The notes below the pieces were generated by a model. The model was not told the origin of the DNA, made no database searches, and saw nothing but the letters and a program-made list of their open reading frames with translations. The position numbers and the translations under genes were made by a program. A DNA stretch of 37,444 nucleotides from Terriglobia bacterium (GTDB lineage Bacteria > Acidobacteriota > Terriglobia > Terriglobales > Acidobacteriaceae): positions 1 through 37,444 of the forward strand of contig JAIQFA010000052.1 of assembly GCA_020073525.1 (NCBI GenBank), written 5' to 3'. Below, piece by piece: positions 1 to 7,572 of this stretch (positions are counted from its first letter, which is position 1; the number at the start of each line of letters is the position of its first letter).

Positions 1-112
1 TTCTTTTCCCGGGCACTGATCACCAGCACGGATTTCTTCGAATTCATCTGGGACTCGCGGCTGGCCTTCTGGGTCGGTTGCGGCAGCTGGTTTCCATCGC
101 GCTCGGCTGTCT
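1..112 (-). other. open minus-strand frame running off the left edge
   Basis: A minus-strand frame is open from about position 196 to the left edge. It includes an ATG at 47 that begins MNSKKSVLVISARE. No Shine-Dalgarno sequence precedes that ATG. The frame overlaps, in a different phase, the end of the small membrane ORF at 113-355, so it may be the continuation of that gene after a frameshift, or the start of a separate gene lying mostly outside the window. Too little sequence is present to decide. Confidence 0.2.
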
Positions 113-355
113 TTACAAAATGCGCGTGCTGGCCGGCGACAGTACTTCGTCTTTCGGCGTAACCCCAATCCGCAGGCTCGACAGCACAGACGTTACCTTG
201 AGGATGCGTCTTGCAAACAGCGCCGCCTCCACTCGCAAAGCAATGCCGGGAACGCCAACGATTAGCAGGATTCCGAGATAAAGGAGGCGGGCTGGACGTG
301 AGGTGAGCCGTTTCCACAACCAGGTAGTGGCAGGGAACTTACTACTGAAGCTCAT
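113..355 (-). CDS. small hypothetical membrane protein, possibly frameshifted
   Basis: An 80-aa product with a basic N-terminus and one clear hydrophobic segment (about residues 24-44, LLYLGILLIVGVPGIALRV). It ends in the soluble tail LSSLRIGVTPKDEVL. A GGAG lies about 11 nt before the ATG. The segment L-x-x-L-R-I-G-V-T-x-x-D-E-V looks like the start of a longer extracytoplasmic domain of the kind found on single-pass acidobacterial hypotheticals, yet the frame stops about 15 residues later. An overlapping minus-strand frame stays open beyond the stop, so truncation by frameshift is possible. I do not recognise the family and infer no function. Confidence 0.4.
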   Translation of the reverse strand: MSFSSKFPATTWLWKRLTSRPARLLYLGILLIVGVPGIALRVEAALFARRILKVTSVLSSLRIGVTPKDEVLSPASTRIL

Positions 356-448
356 AAAGGTACTGACTCCAACCGCAGTCTACTAGTTCCCAGGTTCGCG
401 GTGAGCTGATTCTGATGTGCAAACACTTCGTCTCGCAGAAGCCGCCGC

Positions 449-2044
449 TTACGGTTGCCGCATCAGTTCGTGAAACTCCACGCTCGGAGCGGTGGCGGTA
501 TCCGTGCCGACGATGTCGCCGCGATAATCCATCCAGTAATAGTTTGCGCCACTCTTGATCTTCAGGTGCTCACCGTTGGCGGTGTCTACCACGTCCTCCT
601 GCCCGCGGTTCACATTCGTCTGCCTGCGGGCCATCTCATCCTGGATTCTCCCCCGCCGCTCATATCCGCTCGAGATCATGTCGGAGATCTCGGTGTTGGT
701 CTGGGAAACAATTCTCGAAGTGTTCGCCGTAATACCCTGCTGCATGGCCGCCCACTGCGGATTGATCTCCATGCTGCGGAGGAGGTGGGCCGCCATCGCT
801 ATCCCTTCGTCGGTGCGCGAGGCCAGCGCCAGGTAGCCGATTTGGGTTGAGACGCTCCAGTTGCCCGGTGCTCCCCCGGCGGCGCGGGTGAGTTGCGTGA
901 TGGCGAAAAAGTAACCGCGGTATTGCTGCCCGTTTCTCTCGCAGGTGAAGGAAATTTCCGCTCCCGTGCTCTGCATGAACGTTCCGTAAGCGACGAGTTG
1001 GGACTGGAGGGCGTTGATCGACTGCACCGCGTCCGAGCGGTCCCGGGGCTGATCTACCTGAAGGGGCTGGCAGACGGAGCCCATTTTGCTGCGCACGTAT
1101 TCGTTCAAGAAGTAGGCGGCGGGCAGATAGCGCCGCACCAGGTAGTTCACTCCTGGCACAGGGGAATACCACCCCCCTTCGTTAAGGCCGGCGGCCGCCA
1201 ACATCGGATGCGGTTCGACAAAGACCGGCAGGTTCGGGTCACCGAGTTGCAGACTGATCTGGCCGTCGGGCGAATCCACGGTTACTCCGACGCGCGTATC
1301 ATTCGAGGCGGCGCGGAACATCCCGCCGGCGACGCGCCAGCCATCCGGAACGTCCACGACAAACGCATTCTCGCGTGGGTCCATCCACTTCACATAGCGC
1401 ACTTCTGGCTGGCTTGGAGTCTGCGCTCCCGCCACGGGCGCGCCCGCTGCGCGAAAGCCGCCGAGAACTTTACTGAAGGTGTCGGCGATCTCGGCATAGC
1501 GCGCCGCAGGCGCCGTCGCGGCATAGAAATTTCCCGCCGTCCCTTTCGGACTTTCCACCCAGGCGAACGCAGAAACTACCACGGCATCCCCGCGGCGCCC
1601 AACCAGACGCACGGCGTTCCTGCCCACCGGAACCGCATTGCTCCATACCACATTGGGCCAGAGTCTCTCCGTTAGTCGCTGCGCTATGGCGCTCGCATTA
1701 GGCGGGTCCAGGCGCAAATTTTCCAGAAAGACCGGCCAGATCACCATGGCGGCGCTGCCCGGCGCGCTCAGTTCGACTCGTCCCGTGGCGGGATCGCCGC
1801 GCGCACTCCAGCCGGGAGGAAGCGCGATGCTGAATCCCGGGTACTGCTGCGTCTTCCAGCCTGCTGGAACCTGGGTCCTGGTCTGTCCCTGCGCTTGCTC
1901 TTGCCCACCTGGGAGGGTTGGACCGCTGCATACTACGAGAAATGCCGTGAGAAAAATTGCGCAGGCAGCGCCCCAAAGCCGCTTGCAGCGAGCAGACAGT
2001 ACTTGCTCAGGCGGGGCGGTCGCCACTACTGGATTGCGATTCAT
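449..2044 (-). CDS. exported protein of unknown function (531 aa)
   Basis: The ATG at 2044 is preceded by AAAGGAGA with good spacing, which fixes the start. The protein has a basic N-terminus and a hydrophobic stretch (about residues 24-40, ending FLVVCSG), consistent with a signal peptide. A cysteine sits at the cleavage region, but the lipobox is poor, so a lipoprotein is only possible. The mature part starts with a Gln-rich linker. It then appears to contain two related beta-rich segments, each opening with a phrase like 'F-x-[IV]-x-[LV]-P-x-G-W', at about residues 70-80 and 225-235. This resembles PsbP/Mog1-like folds that fit against membranes, but that is inference. The C-terminus has an N-G-E-H segment and a W-M-D-Y segment. 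It stands alone on the minus strand. Function unknown. Confidence 0.8.
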   Translation of the reverse strand: MNRNPVVATAPPEQVLSARCKRLWGAACAIFLTAFLVVCSGPTLPGGQEQAQGQTRTQVPAGWKTQQYPGFSIALPPGWSARGDPATGRVELSAPGSAAMVIWPVFLENLRLDPPNASAIAQRLTERLWPNVVWSNAVPVGRNAVRLVGRRGDAVVVSAFAWVESPKGTAGNFYAATAPAARYAEIADTFSKVLGGFRAAGAPVAGAQTPSQPEVRYVKWMDPRENAFVVDVPDGWRVAGGMFRAASNDTRVGVTVDSPDGQISLQLGDPNLPVFVEPHPMLAAAGLNEGGWYSPVPGVNYLVRRYLPAAYFLNEYVRSKMGSVCQPLQVDQPRDRSDAVQSINALQSQLVAYGTFMQSTGAEISFTCERNGQQYRGYFFAITQLTRAAGGAPGNWSVSTQIGYLALASRTDEGIAMAAHLLRSMEINPQWAAMQQGITANTSRIVSQTNTEISDMISSGYERRGRIQDEMARRQTNVNRGQEDVVDTANGEHLKIKSGANYYWMDYRGDIVGTDTATAPSVEFHELMRQP

Positions 2045-2257
2045 GGGAATAGTTCTCCTTTCTTCGCAGGGGGGCGAAGAACATAGAAATAACCTTGCGG
2101 AAGTCCGCTACAATGTTGCTTCCTGCTAAGCCGAGGTGTCAGTGATTTGAAACACGATGCTGTGCCACTGGGGGTGCCACCTCGGAACCCGCGAGACTCC
2201 AGGTACCGGCAACTATCACAGCCCGCAGTGTGGTCTCTCTGCTAGAATGCCCGCGTC

Positions 2258-2662
2258 ATGATGGAAGCCTTCCTCGTTCCCGAAAATACGGTGGTCAATG
2301 CCAAAGGAGACGGGCCGGCGCTCGATGTGAGTCGGGCGGAGGGCCGGATTTTTCTGCTGACGCTCGCCATCACCAACATCATCGAGCAGGAATCGCTCGA
2401 CGTGAGCATCTTCGGATCGGCGGATGGCGCCACGTGGGATGCCAAGCCGGTCGTGGCTTTTCCGCAGAAATTTTATCGCGAGGAAGTGCCGCTGCTGCTC
2501 AACCTGACGGCGCGGCCCGAGGTCAAATTTGTCCGCGCGCATTGGGAAGTTGCCCGCTGGGGGCGTGGGTCGGAAACGCCCATGTTCGAATTCTGCGTTA
2601 CGCTGCGGGAAGTTCCGCAGGAAATCCTCGCCGAGGCCTCGGGGCGCGTTCGCGTGCAGTAG
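2258..2662 (+). CDS. conserved-type hypothetical protein (134 aa)
   Basis: A soluble protein without signal peptide or membrane segment. Its composition (VSRAEGRIFLLTLAITNIIE, DVSIFGSADGATW, LLLNLTARPEVKFVRAHWEV) suggests alternating beta strands of a single jelly-roll-like sheet. I have no family name to support. The start could be either of the two adjacent ATGs at 2258 and 2261. There is no Shine-Dalgarno, but a TAGAAT hexamer sits about 9 nt upstream, so a leaderless transcript is conceivable. It lies between a minus-strand exported protein and a repeat-filled gap before aroA, so it is probably monocistronic. Coding-like amino acid content supports a real gene. Confidence 0.65.
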   Translation: MMEAFLVPENTVVNAKGDGPALDVSRAEGRIFLLTLAITNIIEQESLDVSIFGSADGATWDAKPVVAFPQKFYREEVPLLLNLTARPEVKFVRAHWEVARWGRGSETPMFEFCVTLREVPQEILAEASGRVRVQ

Positions 2663-2696
2663 AGCCGGCCCGCTCGCCCTCATCTTCTAAATTTGT

Positions 2697-2770
2697 CATC
2701 CTGAGCGAAGCGAAGGACCTGCTTTCTTGTCACCGCACAAAGCAGCAGGTCCTTCGCTTCGCTCAGGATG
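2697..2770. repeat. inverted repeat, family A (two perfect 27-nt arms)
   Basis: The arms at 2697-2723 and 2744-2770 are perfect reverse complements with a core CCTGAGCGAAGCGAAGG, separated by 20 nt. A second two-armed copy is at 17866-17936, a single arm at 6686-6714 and a partial arm near 8151-8172. The hairpin sits after the 134-aa gene and before aroA. It has no downstream T-run, so it is not a classic intrinsic terminator. Confidence 0.9.
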
Positions 2771-2839
2771 AGAACTCTTTGTGGGGTTGCGAATGCAACG
2801 ATGCGTACCCCATTCTTAGACCTGACCTCTCGGCTCCGT

Positions 2840-2845
2840 TATATT
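2840..2845 (+). promoter_or_regulatory. candidate -10 box just upstream of aroA
   Basis: TATATT ends 6 nt before the aroA ATG at 2852, and no Shine-Dalgarno sequence lies between. If it is used, transcription would begin at or very near the start codon and give a leaderless aroA mRNA. The -35 region is poor. Confidence 0.25.
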
Positions 2846-2851
2846 AATTTC

Positions 2852-4147
2852 ATGCCGGATGATTCGAAGGCCGTAGTCCATCCTGCGCGGATAGTACGCG
2901 GCGTTGTTCGCATTCCTGGGGACAAATCGATTTCGCACCGCTACGCCATGTTGGCGGCGATTGCCGAGGGATCTAGCAAGTTCCAGAATTTTTCCGCGGC
3001 TCGCGATTGCTGCAGCACACTGGATTGCATGAGCAAGCTTGGCAGCGCATGGAAACGTTTAGAGGACGGCGCAATAGAAGTGCAAGGTGTCGGCCCGCGG
3101 CTGAAGGCTCCGACAGAGGTGCTGGATTGCGGCAACTCCGGCTCGACCATGCGCATGCTCAGCGGGATCCTTGCCGGCCAGCCCTTTACCAGCGAGTTGT
3201 GCGGAGACGAGTCGCTCTCGCGGCGCCCGATGGCGCGCATCATGAAGCCGCTTTCGGAGATGGGGGCGAGGATCGATGCCGCGGAAGGCGGGCGCCCTCC
3301 ACTGAAAGTTCACGGCGGACCTCTGAAACCAATTCACTATCGGCCGGAAGTGGCGAGCGCACAGGTGAAGTCTTGCGTCCTCTTTGCCGGGCTCTTTGCC
3401 GAAGGCGAGACGGTGGTTGAGGAGCCCATCCGCACACGCGATCATGGCGAAATTGCGCTCCGGGCGTTTGGTGCGGAGGTCGAGCGCAAAGGGAACGCAT
3501 CGCGGATTGTCGGAGGACAGCGGCTCCGCGCAATTGAGGCGCATGTGCCGGGCGATCTTTCGAGTGCGGCGTTCTTTCTATGTGCGGCAGCGCTTTATCC
3601 GGGATCGCAGATCACCCTGCCAGGTATTCTGATGAACCCGACGCGGGCGCGGCTGCTCGATATCCTGATGCAGATGGGACTGAAGGTTTCAGTCGCGCAC
3701 CTGGAAGAACATCAAGGCGAACTGGTAGGGACGATTGAGGCGCGGGGATCGGCATGGAAGGGCGGCGTAATTGCCGGGGCCGACACGGCGGCGTTGATTG
3801 ACGAAATCCCGGTGCTGGCCGCGATTGCGCCGTACTCCGAGAGCGGCCTCGATGTTCGCGACGCCAAAGAGTTGCGAGTAAAAGAGTCGGACCGCATCGC
3901 CGCGGTTGCCACCAATTTGCGGAAAATGGGCGCGGAAGTTGAAGAGCGTCCCGACGGAATGCGGATTCCCGGCGGCCAGCATTTGCATGGCGCTGAGTTG
4001 GATTCGTTTGGCGATCACCGCATCGCGATGGCCTTCGCCGTGGCCGCGTTGCGAGCGGAAGGCGAGACGACGATTTCGGGCGCGGATGCGGCGGGAGTGT
4101 CGTATCCGACATTCTTTGAGGAATTGGAAACAGTCGCTGGTCGATAG
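2852..4147 (+). CDS. aroA: 3-phosphoshikimate 1-carboxyvinyltransferase (EPSP synthase)
   Basis: Sixth step of the shikimate pathway: transfers the enolpyruvyl group of PEP to shikimate-3-phosphate in the cytoplasm. The 431-aa length is normal. Visible family motifs are GDKSISHR (residues 23-30), LDCGNSGSTMRMLSG, RRPM, SAQVKS, RDHGE, NPTRAR, DEIPVLA, KESDRI and DSFGDHRIAMA. The combination G-D-K-x, S-A-Q-x-K, N-x-T-R and R-x-H-x-E is the published signature of class II enzymes (CP4 type). Upstream in-frame ATGs lie in or next to the family A repeat, so the start at 2852 is preferred. Glyphosate tolerance would be an inference. The last codons (VAGR then TAG) are part of the repeat at 4134-4201. 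No other aro gene is adjacent. Confidence 0.95.
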   Translation: MPDDSKAVVHPARIVRGVVRIPGDKSISHRYAMLAAIAEGSSKFQNFSAARDCCSTLDCMSKLGSAWKRLEDGAIEVQGVGPRLKAPTEVLDCGNSGSTMRMLSGILAGQPFTSELCGDESLSRRPMARIMKPLSEMGARIDAAEGGRPPLKVHGGPLKPIHYRPEVASAQVKSCVLFAGLFAEGETVVEEPIRTRDHGEIALRAFGAEVERKGNASRIVGGQRLRAIEAHVPGDLSSAAFFLCAAALYPGSQITLPGILMNPTRARLLDILMQMGLKVSVAHLEEHQGELVGTIEARGSAWKGGVIAGADTAALIDEIPVLAAIAPYSESGLDVRDAKELRVKESDRIAAVATNLRKMGAEVEERPDGMRIPGGQHLHGAELDSFGDHRIAMAFAVAALRAEGETTISGADAAGVSYPTFFEELETVAGR

Positions 4148-4201
4148 TCGTTGGTCGTTAGGAATATTTGCCAACGACTAACGACAAGCGACCAACGACC
4201 A
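4134..4201. repeat. inverted repeat, family D (GGTCGTTGG type), overlapping the aroA stop
   Basis: The left part (4134-4161) is built of TGGTCGATAGTCGTTGGTCG-like units. The right part (4171-4201) is its imperfect reverse complement, with CCAACGAC and CGACCAACGACC. The aroA stop codon (4145-4147) and its last four codons lie inside the left arm. The right arm ends 16 nt before the methyltransferase start. Confidence 0.85.
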
Positions 4202-4216
4202 TATTGAGGAAATCCA

Positions 4217-4969
4217 GTGTCGAATGAAAAACCAGCATCTCCCGACGATCGCCTGCAGCAGGAATTCAACCGCTGGGCCGAAAGAGGTGAAGGCCCGAAG
4301 ATGGAGAACCATCACCTTGACATCACCGAGAAGACCATGCGCCGCATGGATCTGCGCCCGGGGGAGCGCATCCTGGATCTCGGTTGCGGATCGGGGTGGG
4401 CGACTCGCCTGCTGGCACGCATGGTCGGCGAAGGGCCGCAGGGCTTCGGGCAGGTGATCGGGGTCGATATTTCCGACGAGATGGTCCGGCAGGCGCGGGC
4501 CACGTCGAAAGAATTCGACAATGTAATGTTCGTGGTGGGCTCAGCCGCGCAGATTCCCTGGGAAGAAAACTTTTTTGACAAGGTGCTTTCGGTGGAGTCG
4601 TTCTATTACTACCCCGACCAGGAACGCGCGTTGGCTGAGCTGTTCCGCGTCATGGCTCCGCATGGGCGGCTATTCATTCTGATCAATCTCTACAAAGACA
4701 ATCCGTATTCGCTGCAGTGGGTGCCCAAGTTGAAGGTGCCGGTGCACGTACGCTCGGCGGCAGAGTACGTCGAACTGCTGAAGCGGCACGCTTTCGACAA
4801 CGTGGAGTACGCGCAGATTCCCGACGACACGCCGACGCCGGAAAATTACCAGACCACGTCGTTTCACTCTCTCGACGACCTCAAGGCCTTCAAGCGAGTC
4901 GGTGCGCTGCTGCTGATGGCGTCGAAGCCCGATGTGCGGAATCCGGCGCCGGGGTACACGATCTACTGA
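4217..4969 (+). CDS. class I SAM-dependent methyltransferase
   Basis: A 250-aa cytoplasmic protein with a Rossmann methyltransferase fold. Motif I is ILDLGCGSGWATRLLA (about residues 49-64), binding the S-adenosylmethionine methionyl end. The acidic end of strand 2 is VIGVDISDEMVRQAR. A later segment IPWEENFFDKVLSVESFYYY fits motifs II/III. The pattern 'fyYYPDQERALAELFRVMAPHGRLFI' is that of UbiE/COQ5-like and Methyltransf_11 enzymes, whose substrates are usually small lipophilic or secondary molecules; the substrate here cannot be read. ATG at 4217 follows a TTGAGGAAAT element. It comes after aroA, separated only by a repeat, and may be cotranscribed, but no pathway link is evident. Confidence 0.85.
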   Translation: MSNEKPASPDDRLQQEFNRWAERGEGPKMENHHLDITEKTMRRMDLRPGERILDLGCGSGWATRLLARMVGEGPQGFGQVIGVDISDEMVRQARATSKEFDNVMFVVGSAAQIPWEENFFDKVLSVESFYYYPDQERALAELFRVMAPHGRLFILINLYKDNPYSLQWVPKLKVPVHVRSAAEYVELLKRHAFDNVEYAQIPDDTPTPENYQTTSFHSLDDLKAFKRVGALLLMASKPDVRNPAPGYTIY

Positions 4970-5003
4970 GCTTCCAGTCTCGAGTGAACCGTGAACGCCG
5001 GCG

Positions 5004-5909
5004 CTAGATCTCGTCGTCATCGTCGTCATTCTTGTCATCTTCACTGCCGCGGTCGCGCCCGCGTTCCAGGGTTTGCGCCGGGCTCAGCGGACGATTGTCG
5101 TTGGCGTGCCGAATCTCAATCGTGCCATTCACATTGGATAGCTTTACCAGAGTCCCGCCGCCGCCCAGTTGGCCGTGCAAGCTCCGGCCCACATACTGGT
5201 GACGCGTGACCGGCAAGCCGAACTCATCGGAGATGTTGCCCGAGACGGTGCTCGCCTTGAGCTCCGCCCTGGCGTCTGACGGCAAAGTCAAAAGCAGCCG
5301 GCCGTTCACCGAGGACAGTTTCAGCTCCGATGAGGGCAGTTGGTCCACGCTGGCTTCGAGTTCGCCATTGACCGTCTCGAGTTCCACGCGGCCCTGTAAA
5401 TTGCGCGCCTGAATCCGGCCATTGACACAGGAAGCGCGGACGTCTCCGGCCACCTCCTGCACGTCGAGCCGGCCATTTACCAGGTCGATCTTGTCGAGCC
5501 GTGCCTGCCGGGGTACGGTAATCGTGTATTCCACGCTGGCAGGATTGTCATACTCGTCGTGGCTGTGGAAATTGAAAGTGTGATCGTGCCCGGGATACTC
5601 CGTACGGATCGAGAGGTCATTCTGCTCCGAGCGAACGTCGATTCTGGCTTCGTTGAGCCGCTCCTTGGTCCAGGCGGTCTTCACGGCGTCCACCTTGACC
5701 TCGTCGCGGTCCCAGCCCGTGATGTGGACGGGGCCGTTGATATTCTCGATCTCGATGCGTCCCTGCGCGGAAAGCGGATATACCTTATGAAACTCCTCGG
5801 CCAGTTTGCCTTGCCGATCCGAGGCTACGGCGTTGGAGATCAGTAGAATCGCCGATACTGCACCCAGTGCGACGGCCCTTGAGATAGCTATTCCGCGTCC
5901 CTGCGCCAT
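5004..5909 (-). CDS. exported DUF4097-family beta-helical protein
   Basis: The start is placed at 5909 because GGAGGC lies about 7 nt upstream and a signal peptide follows (AISRAVALGAVSAILLISNAVA). The 301-aa protein then shows the repeating pattern of DUF4097 adhesin-like proteins. Successive strands end in V-N-G-x-[IL]: VNGRLDV, VNGRIQA, VNGELEA, VNGRLLL and VNGTIEI, spaced about 18-50 residues apart, as in a right-handed beta-solenoid. The C-terminus is unusually charged, ending SEDDKNDDDDDEI, which may bind cations. Location is periplasmic or surface. DUF4097 genes are often near sigma-factor/anti-sigma pairs, but none is seen here. Role unknown. The stop is 34 nt from the convergent methyltransferase stop. 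Confidence 0.85.
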   Translation of the reverse strand: MAQGRGIAISRAVALGAVSAILLISNAVASDRQGKLAEEFHKVYPLSAQGRIEIENINGPVHITGWDRDEVKVDAVKTAWTKERLNEARIDVRSEQNDLSIRTEYPGHDHTFNFHSHDEYDNPASVEYTITVPRQARLDKIDLVNGRLDVQEVAGDVRASCVNGRIQARNLQGRVELETVNGELEASVDQLPSSELKLSSVNGRLLLTLPSDARAELKASTVSGNISDEFGLPVTRHQYVGRSLHGQLGGGGTLVKLSNVNGTIEIRHANDNRPLSPAQTLERGRDRGSEDDKNDDDDDEI

Positions 5910-6077
5910 AATGCCTCCGTGGCGGTTTAGACGGGGCAAGGGAGGATTGGTTAGTGACGCCAATTGACACCGGCCGGCCCGCTACCTGGACTGCGGTCTG
6001 TTATGTTGTGATCTCTGTCACTTCCTGATGCGCTGTGAGGAGTATTCTTGTAAGGATTGAGTAGGGAACGAGGCCTC

Positions 6078-6638
6078 ATGAGCTGGTTGCAGAACAAGTT
6101 CGAAAAGAATTTCATGATCTCGACGGTGGACTACGTCTTCAACTGGGCGCGCAAGTCGGCGCTCTGGCCGATGACGTTTGGACTGGCGTGCTGCGCCATC
6201 GAGATGATCGCGTCTTCGACCGCGCGTTTCGATATCGCGCGCTTTGGCTCGGAAGTATTCCGGCCCAGCCCGCGGCAGTCGGATCTGATGATCGTCTCCG
6301 GCACCGTCACGCTGAAGATGGCTCCGGTGGTGAAACGAATTTACGACCAGATGCCGGAGCCGAAGTGGGTGATTTCGATGGGTGCGTGCTCGTCGGTCGG
6401 CGGGCCGTTCAATACCTATGCTGTGCTGCAGGGCGTCGACCGCATCGTGCCGGTGGATGTGTATGTGATCGGGTGCCCGCCGCGTCCGGAAAACTTGTTT
6501 TACGCGCTGCTCAAGCTGCAGGATAAGATCGACACCATGACGCTCGCCAAGCGGCCCACCGAAGTGCGACTGGAAGAGAGCATGATGGAGAATTTCAAGC
6601 GCCAGGTGATGGTAGCGCAGACGATGCAGCCGAAATAG
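6078..6638 (+). CDS. nuoB: NADH-quinone oxidoreductase subunit B (NuoB), stand-alone
   Basis: Subunit of respiratory complex I that carries iron-sulfur cluster N2, the last electron carrier before quinone. All four cluster ligands are present: the adjacent pair C38-C39 (LACCAIEM), C104 (MGACSSVGG) and C133 ([10 protein letters not shown]). The 186-aa length is typical. ATG at 6078 is chosen over an upstream TTG at 6057 because ACGAGG lies before it and family members begin near the MSWLQ/FEKNF segment. No nuoA or nuoC-N lies next to it; the following gene is a Rieske ferredoxin. It could be a second copy outside the nuo operon, or the only copy if the operon is split. Confidence 0.93.
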   Translation: MSWLQNKFEKNFMISTVDYVFNWARKSALWPMTFGLACCAIEMIASSTARFDIARFGSEVFRPSPRQSDLMIVSGTVTLKMAPVVKRIYDQMPEPKWVISMGACSSVGGPFNTYAVLQGVDRIVPVDVYVIGCPPRPENLFYALLKLQDKIDTMTLAKRPTEVRLEESMMENFKRQVMVAQTMQPK

Positions 6639-6666
6639 CTGTCAGCCATCAGCCGTCAGCTATCAG
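6637..6666. repeat. single-arm copy of repeat family C
   Basis: A run of CAGCC[AG]TCAGC units begins inside the nuoB stop region. The two-armed version of the same family fills the gap at 9451-9537. Confidence 0.75.
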
Positions 6667-6685
6667 TCAAACCCTATATACTTTT

Positions 6686-6714
6686 GTCACCCTGAGCGAA
6701 GCGAAGGACCTGCT
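6686..6714. repeat. single-arm copy of repeat family A
   Basis: Contains CCTGAGCGAAGCGAAGG, ending 20 nt before the Rieske start codon, with no second arm. It is a half of the element seen complete at 2697-2770 and 17866-17936. The leader of the Rieske gene therefore consists almost wholly of repeat DNA. Confidence 0.85.
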
Positions 6715-6734
6715 TTTTCGCTTGCACACAAATC

Positions 6735-7040
6735 ATGTCATTCATCAAATTTGCTGCACAGTCTGACCTCCCTGCCATCAACGAAGCCAAAGAATTTCCC
6801 TGTGGCGATAAGACCGTCTGCGTCGCCAATGTGAACGGCGAAATCAGCGCCATGGAGAACATCTGCCTGCACCGTGGAGGCCCGCTTGGTCAGGGCGTGA
6901 TCGAAGGCGGCAAGGTGATTTGCCCTTGGCATGGCTGGGCCTGGGATCCGAAGACCGGACAAGCTGGTCCGCCGGACGCCAAAATTGCCGTGTATCCGGT
7001 GAAGATTGAGGGCGGGGATGTGCTGATCGAGATGGACTGA
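6735..7040 (+). CDS. Rieske [2Fe-2S] ferredoxin, NirD-like
   Basis: A 101-aa soluble single-domain Rieske protein. The cluster-binding motifs are both intact: C44-L-H46 and C63-P-W-H66, separated by the usual glycine-rich stretch. Small stand-alone Rieske proteins of this size serve as electron carriers for oxygenases or as the small subunit (NirD) of assimilatory nitrite reductase. No oxygenase or nitrite reductase large subunit lies nearby, so the partner is unknown. No signal peptide, so cytoplasmic. The N-terminal strand FIKFAAQSDLP fits the family start. Probably cotranscribed with the membrane protein that starts 13 nt downstream. Confidence 0.9.
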   Translation: MSFIKFAAQSDLPAINEAKEFPCGDKTVCVANVNGEISAMENICLHRGGPLGQGVIEGGKVICPWHGWAWDPKTGQAGPPDAKIAVYPVKIEGGDVLIEMD

Positions 7041-7053
7041 GGCATAGGACGCG

Positions 7054-7572
7054 ATGGCGAAGATCGTTGCCTTTCCGGTTATGGCCTTGGCGGCATTGGG
7101 CATGCTGCTCTGTCTCGGCTCTTACTTGTTCGAGTTTGCGGGCCTCTACTCCCCTCCTCAAAATCGTCCGCTAATCTTGTTCTTGGGAGTTTTTATCGTG
7201 TGGTTCCCGACTATCTTTCTTATGAACCGGCTAACTGCGGATTTCAAACAGAAGGATATGTGGAAGGCCGCGTTGCGTGGTTGTCCCTCTTGGATGCAAA
7301 CCTCACTATGGGTACTAGTTGGAGTCGTGGCGTTATTGGCGTTTCTGCCACTTGCACTGAGAGCACAGCGAGCCTATCCAGATATTTTTGTACTTTTTCC
7401 GGTCTGCTTCTATGCAGCGTCATTCTGTGTGACGTACTCTCTTATCAACGCAGAGAAACACGATTCGACCCGTCGCTGTCTAAATGGCCATACTATTTCT
7501 CCTATGGCCAGGTTTTGCGAGGAGTGTGGAGCTCCAGCAGCACCTGATTCAACAAACTCAGCTTCGATTTGA
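7054..7572 (+). CDS. membrane protein with C-terminal zinc ribbon
   Basis: A 172-aa product with about four hydrophobic segments: the N-terminal VMALAALGMLLCLGSYLF, then LILFLGVFIVWFPTIFL, then LWVLVGVVALLAFLPLAL, and a fourth around FVLFPVCFYAASFCVTY. The cytoplasmic tail holds C-x-x-G-H and C-E-E-C-G (RRCLNGHTISPMARFCEECG), a minimal zinc-ribbon of the kind found on many soil-bacterial membrane proteins. Its stop abuts, without any gap, the stop of the convergent gene at 7573. Codon choice here is visibly less GC-rich than in the flanking genes, which hints at a different origin. Function unknown. Confidence 0.7.
   Translation: MAKIVAFPVMALAALGMLLCLGSYLFEFAGLYSPPQNRPLILFLGVFIVWFPTIFLMNRLTADFKQKDMWKAALRGCPSWMQTSLWVLVGVVALLAFLPLALRAQRAYPDIFVLFPVCFYAASFCVTYSLINAEKHDSTRRCLNGHTISPMARFCEECGAPAAPDSTNSASI

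Noticed and set aside
2230..2847. 205-aa plus-strand frame overlapping the 134-aa gene
   Set aside because: Its C-terminal half is translated family A repeat; the 134-aa phase has the better protein-like composition.
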